Made by a program: the position numbers and the translations under genes. The notes below the pieces were generated by a model that made no database searches, had not been told where the DNA came from, and saw nothing but the letters and a program-made list of their open reading frames with translations. Positions 12,272 to 26,031 of a stretch of DNA of 64,000 nucleotides are shown piece by piece; position 1 is the stretch's first letter; each line of letters opens with the position of its first letter. The stretch comes from Viscum album (lineage: Eukaryota; Streptophyta; Magnoliopsida; Santalales; Viscaceae): positions 1,716,300,889 through 1,716,364,888 of the forward strand of contig OY728125.1 in the NCBI GenBank assembly GCA_963277665.1, in the 5' to 3' direction.

Positions 12272-13058
12272 TGTAATGACCCAAAACAATTCAACTAGAC
12301 AGGACACCTGAGACGGTCTATCACTGTGGTGTGGTAAAAAAAGAAAATGACAACATGTTTTGTATATAAAAAAACAAGATAAAAAAATAAGTCTAAAACA
12401 TTAAATATAAAGATGAATAAAAGATCAATACAATCCAAGATAAAAAATAAAAAAACTAGAATGTATGACAACACATGACCAATAGGTTTCCATGTGACCA
12501 ACAATCACATTCGAACCATCCCTCTATGAAGGAAATGATTAAAAGAGAAGAAAAAATACTATAAAATGACCCATTCATTTATATGGGTCCTAAAAAACAA
12601 TATCTAAAACCACCTAATGAAAAAAGTAGGGTTTAGGAAAAAATACCATTAGGATTCCATGCATAGTTGGGCCGCATTGTTAGATAAACCATGCACCAAC
12701 TGTGTGTGACTACTGTCTCTTTTAAATTACAATCATAACAATCTCCTATGATAAGCTATATAGTTTGGTCAAATCGTGAAAACCCTTATACAATCACTAA
12801 GACCCCACATGGTTTTCCTTATTGAGACACACAGTTTACTTAACTTTTTTCATACCAAGAAAAAATATTTCTTTAAAACATAGATCCATACCACATGATA
12901 TCCTCAAGGTTAGTACTAATAGCGCGCTAACTATGTGTATAGTTTGTCTCCACGAGGAAACTCTATTTTAAACCCTTATTCCTAAAAAACCAATATAATG
13001 GAATTTAATACAAAAAAAGATTAAATTAAAATGTACCAATGAACCAGTGGGATCAACA
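12272..13058 (-). repeat. R4 3' LTR, internally deleted (787 bp)
   Basis: Aligns at both ends with 17981-20017: the left end TGTAATGACCCAAAACAATTC versus TGTGATCCAACTCCAAAGTTC, and the right end in a CCAGTGGG...AACA block. The middle ~1.25 kb present in the other copy is absent. A minus-sense purine-rich tract (GGTGGGGAGAAT) lies next to it at 13059-13070, marking this as the 3' LTR. Confidence 0.75.
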
Positions 13059-13080
13059 ATTCTCCCCACCATAAAAGGTT
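13059..13080 (-). other. R4 polypurine tract
   Basis: The minus strand reads ATGGTGGGGAGAAT immediately before the LTR start TGTTGATCCC, preceded by a GGGATGAAAACC context. This is a typical 3' end of a Ty3/gypsy internal region. Confidence 0.7.
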
Positions 13081-13119
13081 TTCATCCCAAAAAATTCTGC
13101 ATAATTCTAGACCCATAAA

Positions 13120-16100
13120 ATGAAAAGGCCACTTCTCTCTCATCAACGATTCCCACTCTTACATCTGATGGTTATCTAGCCCACTCTACCATAGTACTCG
13201 ACCCAAGGGATTTTTTTCCATTCAATACCATATACGAAGGTCCATAATCTAAATTGGAGGAAAATAATGATGGTATCAATAAGAAGATCAACATCCCCCC
13301 ATTCAATTACACAGGAAGGATATGGGTGATAACTCATCATATGGGAAACATGAAAGAAATTTTGTATTGAATTCAAATGAGATGTTAAGTCCAAGAAATA
13401 CACCACCATTCGAAGTCTCTCTAAGATTTAAAAGGATCCAAAAAACATTGGTACTAATATACTATATATACCTAACTGACTATGTCCCATGTGAGGTGAA
13501 TCTCATAAAAAAACCCTATCTCCCAACTCAAACTGTAGCTACTGATGATGATGGTCTGTATAATATTTATGATGACTATGTACTGTGATATACCTCTTCT
13601 GGAACAACTTTATCTTTTCCTTTATATCCTGAATGAGACTTATCCTTAACAAGGAAATCTATTTGAACTCTATCTGGAATAAGGGAGATCTTCATGGATT
13701 CATATGAAATTATTTAAACGGAACCACCTTTATTGAAGATTGATAATAATTTTTATAGGAGAATTTAAATGATTAGAATTATTTTACACAGATCCACCAA
13801 AATCAAGCATGCAATCGTGAATCATATCCTCAAGAACCTGGATAACTCATTATATATTTCCATCCATCTATGGATAATAATCCATTATTTATTTTAACTA
13901 GGATCCCATATACTTCTATAAACTATTCTAGAACTTGGATGTGGGCCTCGGGTTCCTTTTAGTAATAGTCATGAAGTGAACCCAAGATTTTGAAAAATCT
14001 ATTTGATATACAAGTGTCCAAGCAATTCAACTTTTATCACCACCTAGATTGGTAAAAAATGATCTAAATTCATAAGTCGGTCAATTCCCACACAAATCAC
14101 ATCCAAACCACTTGGAATACATGGAAAACCAATGTCAATGTAAATGGAAATTTTATCTCACAACTATAATGGAATGGGTAATTATTGAAAAAAACTAGGA
14201 TTTATATCATGTTTGGCCTTATTTTCTAAAAAAAATAAGACACCGTGATACAAATCGTCAATCGACTGTCTCATCCCCAACCACCAATACCGAATTCTCA
14301 AGTAATGATACATATTTGTATCACTAGTGTTTATGGACCAAGAGTATTGGTTTCCAATATATATTAACTCCATTAATAGAGAAAATAGGAAAAATAACCT
14401 TCTATACAAGTAGAAATCTCCATTCAGAGATTGAGATCACTCACCTAAGGCCTCTCCATTATAAAAGGCTTTACCCAAGCATTGGTACTTGGTGTCTGTC
14501 AAATTATCATTCAAAAAACAATTATAAAAAATGATTTAGTTTTAATCAAATATAATAATACCAATCCAAAAACCTCTTCCACTCTCAAGATCCTCTCATA
14601 AGACAAACTCATTCGAGAGTTCTCCTAAATAAATTCAACCATGGATTCTAACAGTAATTTTATTCTCAAAGCATTGGAATACATATTCCCTTTCCTATAA
14701 GTTTATGAACTATTAATATAAAAATTACAAAGATAATCCGCTCAATTTCTCTATCAAATGTTTAGATCCATCTGAGTAAAAATATATTTCAGGTTCTTAT
14801 GATTGGAATATATTGTAAACTTATCTCAAAAGATATAGTGACACCATGTTTTGAGTGCATGTGTAACTTATTTCAACTCGGTGACATGGGTAGGGTATTT
14901 CAACTCTTTAGGGTGTAACTAGTGAGAGCTATAGGCCACCACAGGTTTCCCCTGAATTAAGTAACATTCCAAACCCATACCAGAAGCATAAAGACACATC
15001 CTAAAAAAAACCTAGTTTCATAGGAATGAATGTTGTTGCTAAAGTAAATATCACTGTCAGATTATCAAAATATCTCTTATATTTTTCATTATATTGAAAC
15101 AATAAACCCATATAGTCCAATGTTATCCTCAAAGTTGTAAGATTAATGAAATCATGAAATAACCATATAAAGTATCCATCCATACCCAACAATTTCTGAA
15201 TATCAAACACATTTCTGGGATTCTCCAAGGGAATAATATCCAGTAATTTATCATGATCCACTTAGAATTCCCTCATAGATATATCATGACTAATAAATTC
15301 CACTTCTGAGATCCAAAACTCATATTGGTATGCTAACCATAAGGATTATGTTCTTTCAAGAATCGAATAATCACACCCAAATTGTTCACTTTCTCTACCT
15401 CTAGTATAGAGTATTCCAAAATATCATGCATAAACCCAATAAAAAAGAGTTTATGAACCAATTTAATATTTTATTAATGAAATACATAAATACCATGGGA
15501 GAATTATAGAGATTAAATAGAATAAATAAAAACTAAAAATTACCATATCAACTCCTAAGCACTGTCTTAGGTATATCCTCTTCTTGGACACTCAACTGGT
15601 GGTACCCATGATAGAAGGTCAAACAATGAAAACTAAAATTTTCCTATAAACTGATCAATGAGATCATAAATCATGGGAAAACTATACTTGTCTTTAATAG
15701 TCACCTGATTCAGCTTTTGATAATCTATGAAATGTATGAGACTACTATCTATCATTAAATAAAAGAGAACAATCAAAGTCTTTGTTGACACACTAGGATG
15801 AATAAATCCAATATCCTCTAATTCCTCAAGAGGGAATATATGTTCCACCAACTAATGAGGTTACACTAGATAAAATGGTATAGAAATTTTTTATCATATA
15901 AGGGAGAAGGTCAATATTAAACACGACCTCGCTCTCTAGATGTAAATAAGAAAAATCATATGGAATGACCTCATAGTATACAATAACCACCATAATAATT
16001 GAACTAAACAAAAAGGGTATATGATGTTAAGAAAAATCATTAACAATAAAAATGAGATAACCGTATTATATGGAACAGTAGGCCCCTCCATTTTGGATAT

Positions 16101-16500
16101 AGAGTCCCAATCACACCAAAAAAGATGAGTGACTCCATCGAAACATAGAAATTAAACAGGATGTTGTTAATATTCAATCTATGCCTTAACACTGATCATC
16201 CAATACATGTAAAGTATTAGGTAAATTTTTCAATATCAAAAACAAAAAATTCCTATATCACATCATAGTTAGTAATCAATACCCAACATGCGGTACACAT
16301 GAAGCTATGTTCAGAACACTTTCCCAAAGGCATGTAAAGATCCAATAAGAAAAAAATAAGTTCCAAAAATAATCCCAACAAATAAACTAAATTTAAAAAT
16401 ATAATGGGGTGTTCTTCTAGATAAGACTGGACATCTTTATAATTCCATAGATGATAAAATAAACACAATACCTTTAATAGTATCCGGTCCTACTTCCGAT
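13120..16500 (-). pseudogene. pol: R4 Pol polyprotein pseudogene (PR, RT, RNase H, IN)
   Basis: Read on the minus strand from right to left. A protease-like remnant EHSFMCTA occurs near 16300. The RT start is at 15633-15851, with GFIHPSVS and IDYQKLNQVTIKDKYSFP (the conserved IDYRxLNxxTIKxKYPLP). The RT-RNase H tether is at 15130-15240 (NPRNVFDIQKLLGMDGYF, compare PTxVxxVRSFLGLAGYY). The integrase C-terminus is at 13240-13350 (FHVSHMMSYHPYPSCVIEW). Order and spacing fit a Ty3/gypsy polyprotein. Numerous stops and frameshifts make it non-functional, and the integrase core is too decayed for me to place. Confidence 0.8.
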
Positions 16501-17980
16501 TCCTCTAATGAAAACTCTAATGTATAAAGATGTCCAGTCTTAGCCAAAAGAACACCCCATTATCAAGAGTATTAGATACACCACCCTTAGAATCATTGGT
16601 ACTAACCAGTAAACCCTAGGTGAGATTAGATCCATCCTTACTTACCTAGGATATAATTTCACAAAAACTCCTTAGATACCACAATAATATGTAATTATGA
16701 CAATTTTTAGGGGCCTTCATACAGTTATTCTAGGTATGAATATGTCCTCCACACTAATAGTAGAAAATCAACTATTATCCTAATGAAGACATTGAAACTA
16801 GTCCTAATGAAAATTTACCACCATTGCACTTACTTTTATGGATAGAAGGCACACCTCGGTTAATAAAATCACTAACTAACGATCTACCCAAAACATTCAA
16901 ACTAGATATGTATTCCTGAACCAAATATTAATTTTATACTATCTTCATAAAGGATACAAAAAACATGAAAATAAACATTTATTGATATCTACCCTCAATA
17001 AAACTCATAACACTAAGCCTTTAGATCCTCATTAGTGAAAATGATTGATGCCAGATGCACCAGCTCAGAGAAATGGGTGGAATTATTCAGAATAGAATTC
17101 TTACCTTTCCCCATGTTCAAAAAACAACTGGTTTGTCACTAGATGTATTTTCATAGGGTAAAATTGTTGATAAAATATTTTCTTGAAATAAGTCCATGTA
17201 AGATCCTTTTGAAATTTTCATACATAATTTATTCTACCATATGATTCCTGGCCCCTTCATCATTTACATGAAAAAACCCACATTATACTACTAGATTATT
17301 CTTGAATTTAAAGGTCCTTTCAATACAATCATTCTAATCCTCATATTTTTGGGGTCTTTTATCCCAACACTAGTTCGGTGGATGCTTCTTTGTGAATTTA
17401 GATCCATGATCCACCACATATCCTTAGTTTCTGACACCCACTTGACCCAGAGTATAAATCGTATGGATTATATATTCATTTGAAGAAGGGTCCACTACAA
17501 GATTCTCCTAAAAATCCAATCTTTTAGATTAATCTATCATATTTGGAAGAGATATTTTCAAAGGAATTTTTTGTGAATTATAAGATAATGACCAATCATA
17601 TTTATATAATATTCCAAAATCATAGGACTAATTTCAATAAATTTTATCCTTGATTTAAAAAATTAATAATTTAATGAAATAATGAACTTTATGATGAAAA
17701 TAGAATGATTAAATAAGTAACATGTCTCTTTAAATAAATTCCCAATCCATCTCCTTCAAATAAACTCAAAATACATTTTTAAAACATGGTAAATTTTTTT
17801 GACCACTCATGGTAGCTCGAGATTAGAAATGCATTTAAGCTGGCAAAGAACCCTCCCACACTCACTACTTGAATTAGGTCATTCCTAACTCATATCTATC
17901 CAAGACACAAAACCAAACTCAAGCAATGTTAAGAAGAATTTAGATGAACCTCCCTCTAGTACAATTCTATATTGAACTAA
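16501..17980 (-). pseudogene. R4 Gag region, heavily decayed
   Basis: The position between pol and the 5' LTR is where Gag should be. A degraded zinc knuckle can be read near 16705-16770 (minus strand, CGGHIH...NNC, with the first ligands lost to a stop). Further upstream no Gag block could be read with confidence, and no tRNA primer match was found next to 17981. Confidence 0.45.
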
Positions 17981-20017
17981 TGTGATCCAACTCCAAAGTT
18001 CATCAAGATAATCAACCATGACGGTGATGTGTAACAAGATAATTAAAAAGTATCATATATAATAAAAAACTAAAAACTACAAGAGTTAAACATGGAATAA
18101 GAATATACATCCATGATCTATAAAATCCAAGACTAACCATAAAAACCATAAATTATGAAAAGACTAGGAAAACAAGACTCCAAGTGACCAAACACCACAT
18201 CCAAACCTTACCCCTATGAAAGAAATGATGAAAAGAAAATCTGGCATGTTACATGACACCACTCCCTTCACCTTGGACTTGAAAAAAATGTATACAACCA
18301 CTCAAAGGAAAAAGTTGTGTGTGAGCACAAATCCCCATTCGATTCCATCATAGAATCTATAAAAAGACTAATATCATGAATGCAATAGTTCTATCATTAA
18401 AACAAATAAAATTTTTCAAATAAACTTAATAAATCAAAACTATTAGTCAAAAATCCCATGTTCTTTCATAAAATCCTATCATTTTCTCAAAACAAGTCAA
18501 ATGTTAAGTATATCAGATAATGTATGAGATCCAAATAAATAAAATCCATGAATACACCATAATGTAAACATGTAATCAAATAACTATGACCAATACATCA
18601 TTTGAAATATTGTGAGAACAAAAGCATTACCAACCCATCATGTGAAATCATGTGAGAAAATATCCATGTGAAATCACTAATGTGAAAACTAATTATACAA
18701 CCAAACGTGAAAAACACATGATAAATTATCCAAGAAAAAATCTATAATGTGATAAAATAATAATAAATGAAAAATCACCCCACATTTGGGACCAGTAATA
18801 TGGGAATAGGTACTAGACATAAAATAATACAAAACTAGTCTTATATTGGTACCAACTGATATTGATTCCTACCACAATGAGTCGATATCAGAAAACCTAT
18901 AGTGGTATTATGCACATTATAAGTGATATTTCTATTCCTGATGCACAAATGGTTACCAATGTTCCAATATTTTCAAAATTATTTTGAAAATCCATCCTGA
19001 AAGTTTATAAAAAAATTCAAATCTAATCAAATCCTCTTTTTTGTTGGAAATACCATTTCTAAATAAAAAACCACCATTCAAGAATTTAATCGAACAATTG
19101 GTGTGAATGTACCATTTTTATATCATATATCCATTAAAAACCTTATTTATTTCCTAAAAATACATTGTAATAAAAAATACATTCAATTAACTGAAGAAAA
19201 AAAATGTATTTACAAGAACAACAAGCTATTCATAGAATTGTACCTTTATATAGAAACATGAACCTCAATAATAGTGGTAGAACAAATCACCTTAAAAACA
19301 AATACTAGAGAAGACTATATGAGGTCCTCATGATTTGAGATCCACAAAACAAATAAAACTCCATAAAAATCCATAGATTAGAAATAAACAAACCACACAG
19401 GTTCCAATGAGACAAGGGGAGGAGAGATTTAGCAAGTATCTAAGAAAGGAATAGGAAACCACATCAAAACGTAAGCATAACTTGATAAATCTATCAAGAG
19501 AAAGGGGAAATAACTATGAATACAAATGGAGAAGCCTCTAGATCATAGGGGAAGGATTATTTTGAGCCAAAATAATATTTTGGGGTGATATTTCTTAAAA
19601 CATACCAAGGGGAAATGGGTAATTTTTTTAAAGATCATAATACCTCAAAAGGTTTGACAAACCATGAGATAACAATGCGTTACTACCATATCTTTTAAAA
19701 GGTAAGCTGTATAGTATCCTGGGATAAGTCAGATAGTTTTCCTAAATTATTAATCCCCCTTGGATAATCACCCATACCCTCATAGAGTTTTCCCAGTTGA
19801 TCCACATAGTTTACATACATGTTATCAAACTATGAAAAAACCCTCTATTAAAACACAGAGCCCTACCACATGGTTTTCTCATGATTAGTGATAATAGTGA
19901 GGAAAATGTGCACATGGTCAATTTCATAATTACCAAAAAAACTATATAATTACTTTAATGGAAAACCAATCCTAAATTAATGTGAACCTGGTATCCAGTG
20001 GGTGCTATAACTTAACA
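17981..20017 (-). repeat. R4 5' LTR (2.04 kb)
   Basis: Both ends match the 3' LTR of R4. It starts on the minus strand at TGTTAAG (20017) and ends at GGATCACA (17981). It retains the ~1.25 kb missing from the other copy. No clear TATA box or internal tandem structure was seen. Confidence 0.72.
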
Positions 20018-22351
20018 AGATAAATATCAATAACAAGTATCCATTGAACTATATTAATGGATTGTTTAATAAATTGTGTAGAGATAAAAAATTTTTCATG
20101 ATCAATCTTTATAGTGATATCATCAATTGAGTGTGAAGAATTAGTATATACCAAAGACAACATTCTATAGAAGGTATTGAAACTATGAATTTATAGTGAT
20201 GTTATTCAGTCATACTTAACCCCCCACTATCATCAAAGATTTAATGAATAGGGTTTTTAAATATTAACTTAATTAGTTTATGGTTGTCTTTAGAGAAGAT
20301 ATTGATATATATTAAAATATTAATGAAGAAAATTAATATTAATTTATGATTTTAATGAATACCACAATAAAGGAGAATCTGTATGTTAAATTTTCAAAAG
20401 CGTGAGTTTTGGATACAAAAAGTATCATTTTAGTGTCATATAATCTCAAGTGAGATGATTTTGGAGGATCCCTCACATAAAGAAGTATTTAATGTTGGTC
20501 CAGTCCAACCACTATGACTACGATAAAAAAATTTCTTAGTTTGTATGGATATTATTGGTTCTCTTTGGATAATTTTTCATTTCCATCTAATCCACTCACA
20601 CTTTTAACATGTATTATAGTCATGTTCCCTCGGAAATAGGAATGTGGGAAAAATTTCAATGAAATAAAGAGAAGGTTAGTCATCAAAAATATGATTACAT
20701 TACCATGAAATAGATAAGGATTTTTATCTGAATTATTTTATCAAAGAAGGGGGTGAGATGCGTTATCATTTATAATTATATGATGGTAAGCTGTGCCACA
20801 TGAAAATTGAAGCATCATGCTAAAATTTACCCAACTTTTTATTTTGATTTAACTATGAAATTTTTTCCATTAAAGATATGGAGGCATAATATATATGGAG
20901 AAATATGTTATATATATACATATCCAAAAATATTAATGTATATATTCACTAAAAAATATATTAATATGAACTATATAAGATAGTTAGAGTTGATTAAACA
21001 TTACGACTAGTAATTTCATTACTACCCAAAGAAAGAGAACAAGGTGGAAGACACTCTGATTTTATGGGATTATACTAGCTTATCTATGATGAGGATTGAA
21101 AAATATACAATATTTATAAATTTTAAAATGATGGATATGGGATTATTTAAGGAAGGGTAGAAATATTATTATTCTAAAATGAATATTAAATAATCTATCA
21201 ATGTGATCATTAAGGAGGGGAAAAATGAAGACGTGGAACTTTAGAAAAAGGACAGAAATGTTCTTGAGTTAAATGTTGATTATGATAGAAATTTATGGTC
21301 AAGGTACCATGTTTGTGTTCCTTCCATACCATATTTTAAAAAAAGGATTTTTCGGATGAGGCTTGTAGTTCATAATTATCTATTCATTATGGATGTTTGA
21401 TGATATATAGTGATCTGAAAGTGAATTTCTAGTGGGAAAAAATGAAGAGAGATATTTTATGGTATGTATCTTGTATCTTGGTATGTCAAAAATTAATGGG
21501 TTTTTATGGGTGTTGAATGATATTTTTTTAACTATTACCCATATGAGAATGTAAATGAAAAAATGTCACCATAGGTTATTTACCAGACACCTAAAACATT
21601 AAACTTCTATAATGATATTTGGGTTATAGTAGATCATCTTAAAAATTTAGAACACTTAATTTTTAACACATAATATTTCTATCTTGATCATTTTTCAAGA
21701 ATATTTATTAAATAGCAAGGTTACATAGAGTACAAAATTACATTATATCTAATTGGGATTAGAGGTTTGTCATGAAGTTCCAGTGAAGTCTTAGGTAGTA
21801 TCTAGATACAAATTTGCGTTCCTGTACTGTGTATCACCCTTAGATAGATTTTTACTCTGATAAATCCTTTCAATCTGTAGAGGATATGATGAAATATTGT
21901 TATATGGATTTAAATGGTGGTTGGGATCAACACATTCACCCAGTCAAGTTTTCTTACAAAAATTAATTCTCCTGATCAACCAGATGGTTCCTTTTGATGA
22001 CCTCTAAGAAAATATGTATAGAAATCCAATGTTTTGTGATGATGTTAGATAAATAAATCTATTGGGACATCAGATAGATGATGAAATGAAATAGAAATGT
22101 AGATCCATTAAAAATTAAACAAAGGAAACTTATAGTCATCATAAAATTTCTTCTAAATTTTTTTGTGTGATCTATAATTTGAAGTTGATGAAAATATTTT
22201 TCTTTGAATTTATATATGGAATAATGTTATGAGATTTTGGGAAGAAGGTAAATATGTGATTTATGTATATTGGAACTTTAAATATTAATGATCAAGTAGG
22301 GAAGTTGTCTTATCACATACCACTTCCACCGAACCCCTACTAAGTTCATGA
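20018..22351 (+). pseudogene. pol: R3 Pol: RT, RNase H and integrase core remnants
   Basis: This continues the R3 gene split by R4. Readable blocks in order: NKYPLNYINGLFNKL with FFMINLYS (20024-20110); LMNRVFKY (20240-20263); a decayed IDDI-LIYS catalytic block near 20290; the RT-RNase H tether FLSLYGYYWFSLDNF (around 20520-20600); and the integrase catalytic-core end VEDMMKYCYMDLNGGWDQHI (21876-21935) with VKFSYKN. The last codons, LPPNPY then VHD at 22350, are the integrase C-terminal LPPxLSxVHxVF motif. The gene is cut there by R5 and resumes at 35116. Stops occur in every domain, so it cannot be expressed intact. Confidence 0.82.
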
Positions 22352-23396
22352 TGTATCACCCCAATACATTACTCTATTTTCTTTTTAGAAAAAATTTATT
22401 TTTTTTGATAGCTTTCAAAACACACAATACTAGGTTAATTTTAAATGGATGGAAAAATCGATTTAATAAAAACACTATTTAGTCATATATTTTCAAACAT
22501 AAATAAATTTTATCACTTTTAGATAATTTATAGGAAGAATATTTATATTATATATTAAATTAGATATTTTTTACATTCATCCAATATATTTAATATACAT
22601 AAGATAAGAAAACACACACTAGTATGCATAAAAATATATATCATTAAAAAGTCAGTCATACCACATTTGAACTATGCTCCATTTTTTAAACTAAATTTTG
22701 AAAATTTAATAAATTTTATTTGAAAAAATAAAAATAATTTTGGATTTTTTTTTTCAAAATTAGGTTATGAAATTTTTTGGTATTTTTATGATAATTTTAA
22801 ATTTTTGATGAATGGTTAAAAATACTGAATTTTAATTGAAAAATCGTTTTTTTCATATTAATTTATAAGGATACAATTTTTTTTTGATTTTTAACTTTAA
22901 TTAGTTCAATTATAGACAAATAAATCCAATTAAGGCCATTTTAATCAATTTGAAATTGAAATTGGATATAAAAACATTTCAATCTTTGGAACATTTTTTC
23001 TTTTAAAACCAGCTTTATCATCCCCTCTATAGAATTAATTTTAAATTAATTTTTAACACTTATGTGATTTAAATTTGAAAAAATGGATTCCATATTTGGA
23101 ATAATCATTATTTATAATTTATAAAAATTTTAACATTGTTTTTGACCAAAAATATTTGTGAAAGTAGTCAAGATTAATTACAGCGATTATAAAAATAATT
23201 AGTTTAACAATGGGACTAAACCTTAATCTTTAGAGCCAAATAACCTAGAAAATTTTACAAAAGTAATTTTATAGCTCAATTTATACATTATTATACCTTC
23301 TATATTATTTGGTTCATTATTAGATCCACTTTACATGAAAAAACGTGTGTGTAGTTCCCTTTTAAAAAAATACCAAGAATGCCACCTCTCTTCTGC

Positions 23397-23405
23397 TATA
23401 AAAAG
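23397..23405 (+). promoter_or_regulatory. R5 5' LTR TATA box
   Basis: TATAAAAAG lies 1.05 kb inside the LTR and 175-178 bp before GAGGTAAC. The 3' LTR copy has decayed to CTAGAAGAAG at the matching site (about 31878), so only the 5' copy keeps a usable box. Confidence 0.65.
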
Positions 23406-23734
23406 TCACTCACCACTCCCACTTATTCCCATAAATAAGGAAATTTATCTCTTCCCAAATAAAACCAAATAATATACCAAAATCCCTAAAATAATCCTAG
23501 AATACTATATTTTTCTTAATGAAAACCGATGATGTCTTTTGGTATAAATCAAAATGTGTTACCCGAATTAGAGGTAACATTCTACAACGATCACATTTGT
23601 TTCTTTTACTTCTCCAAACCTTAAATTATTTTTATATCATGATTATATAAAAAAATAAGTATATTAAATATAATATGATTTTTATTATAATAGTTATACC
23701 TAAAATTTGACACACATCCATCAAATGCGATACA

Positions 23735-24165
23735 CAATCATCGTTCTTATGCATAGCAGACTACCACCTCGTGAATCGATGTCATTCATTCTTCAATTTA
23801 GTAAAATTCATGTTTAAAATAACAAGGGATATATAGTTTATATATATATATATATGATATATATGATAAATTTTAGATTCTTTATCTTTTATATAAGATA
23901 TATCTTTGTGCTTTCCATTTTTTGGGAATATGATAAACTCATTTGTGGACGTGTGGACTATCACCTCCTTAAAGCAGTGTGATTTGTTCACACAATACAA
24001 GGAATATATTAAAGATGATTTTAACAAACACATGAGAAATATATGATATAAATATGATAATTTAATTATAATATACATATATGTATATCACTTACTTTTT
24101 ATATACGACACTGAAATGGAATTAGCATTTATGCGTACGTATGACCTACCATCTCCATAAACGAT
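23735..24165 (+). repeat. R5 5' LTR: three module copies
   Basis: Blocks centred on GACTACCACC (23760), GACTATCACCTCC (23957) and GCGTACGTATGACCTACC (24133). Intervals between matching positions are about 197 and 188 bp. Orientation relative to the LTR is the same as in R1. Confidence 0.72.
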
Positions 24166-25855
24166 GCATTTCATTTCCACTATCCCAATATTATGGAATT
24201 ATATATATACATATATAATTAATATATATAATAATTAAATATGGTTTACATTATATATATGATGATATCCTGGTCTAAGTAATAGGCACAACAAGTAACA
24301 AGTCAAAACATACTGGAAAAAATAGGCAATTTACACCTGAAATAGCGAAAACAATGAATGATTGTTAAAAAATAGGTAATATGAAATTATAATAAAGCAA
24401 TATTTGATATTATAAATATTATTATAGTTATATTATAATTTATTATGATTTTTTAAAACCTTATACATTAGGTTAAAGGATGTTCACCCAAAAAGAAATG
24501 CAAGGTAATGGATTGTTGACTCACTTTTACTTTCTAGAGGCTTAAACCATATTCACAACTTATTAGTTTTGTGTGGTTTATAGAATGAACTAATTTATTT
24601 AATATCATGTATTAATTCAACTTATTTGTGTTTAATTTATCATTTGATGTTATTTATTTTAGGGGGTTATAATTCAAAAGTTACCCAAGTAGTAAGAGAT
24701 TTTGATTCAATTTACATTCCATTGAGACTTATTAGTTATTATACAACAAGAAAATTTATTGTGGTTTATATATTTACACTTTTACATATAATATCATTAT
24801 TCAATCACATATAAAGGTATTTTAATTTTAACTTTTAACTATCTAATTCAAGGGGTTTTGACATGAAAAAAACAAAGTGGTAAAAGTTAACTATGTGATA
24901 TAACTTTCCTTTGTGATTGTTTAAATTCTATTGAAACAATATCTTACTTATTATAATTTTTATAATATATTTAATTTATCATAAATATCCATGTTATAAT
25001 GAATTTAAAATTATTACTTCTTAAACCAAATACCATTTTTATATATAGTGTTCACATTACCATTTATTTGATTAACTAGGGGATTATTTATAAATTTGTA
25101 TCTCTTATTTAATTGGGATATTTGATAAGACACATTTTTTATGAATAAAATATATTATTTTTTCTATGAGGAATGTTTTTTAAATGAACTAAAAATGTTG
25201 TGTATTCGTTAATGCAATCCCCATGATGCATCAGCAGTCTTATGAGATGAACCAATTGGCCAAATTAGAGTAGTTATAATTTTTTTAGAATAAATCTTGA
25301 CGGTAAGTTATCACATTATTGGGAAACATGAAGTTGAATAATTAAGAATTTCATTTATTGAGATTTACTTTATTATTATTATCCATGATATTTTTTAATT
25401 TACATATCTATGGATTCATTTCATTATCATTATATTGATTAAATGGAATGTATTTCGGTTATCTACCCTCACTTGTCGATTATTCATTATCCAGAAATTT
25501 ATATGGAACGTGTTCTTAGTTATTTTTCTTACAAGATGATTATGATCATTTATTCACTACTGATTCAATTTCACTTACCCTTACTTATAGTTTGAGATCA
25601 CCCTTATTTTGTTTCCCATTGCTAGGATATGTAGAAGAAATATTTGAATGATCTTTCAAAGATGCAATTCATTTCATTTAATTATGTAGAATTTTTTATT
25701 TTATATTTCCCAATATAATACATGTATCATATATGTTATATGGTTTTAAAAAACTACTAATCAAATCAGTCTTTAGGGATTTGATTATTTGTAATCATGC
25801 CAATGTATGAAAGTAAGGAACCAACTCTGGGCTTCTAGGGTTGGGGCATTACAGT

Positions 25856-25867
25856 TGGTATCAAAAG
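25856..25867 (+). other. R5 primer binding site, tRNA-Met (degraded)
   Basis: TGGTATCAAAAG lies two bases after the LTR end. It differs from the R1 site TGGTATCAGAGC at two positions, one G-to-A and one C-to-G. Confidence 0.85.
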
Positions 25868-26031
25868 AAGTTTAGTAGAAACCTTGGAAACTAGGTTCAC
25901 AAAATATTAATTAGGGAACATAACCCTATGATAAAATTCATGATAAGTATAGTAGAACATCATAAAAATGTTTTAGGTATAGATTATATGGGTCTTCTAG
26001 AAATACATACATGTCTTACTACTGCACTCAG

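Larger units (their letters stand above)
12272..20017 (-). mobile_element. R4, degraded Ty3/gypsy element
   Basis: A minus-strand element with LTRs at 12272-13058 and 17981-20017 and pol and gag remnants between them. It splits the R3 RT gene and is flanked by acata (12267-12271) and agata (20018-20022), a 4/5 match consistent with an aged 5-bp target duplication. Its LTRs lack the GTACGTAC modules and look unrelated to those of R1-R3 and R5. A primer site could not be recognised next to the 5' LTR. Confidence 0.82.
22352..25853 (+). repeat. R5 5' LTR (3.5 kb)
   Basis: Begins TGTATCACCCC and ends GGGGCATTACA, two bases before a degraded tRNA-Met site. It aligns along its length with 30830-35115. 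It contains a TATA box at 23397-23405, a GAGGTAACAT motif at 23571-23580 and three modules at about 23740-24165, and an (AT)n tract near 23842. Confidence 0.9.

Noticed and set aside
13322..13588. 88-codon plus-strand open frame
   Set aside because: Antisense to the R4 integrase C-terminus, which has recognisable FHVS...YHPYPSCVIEW blocks.
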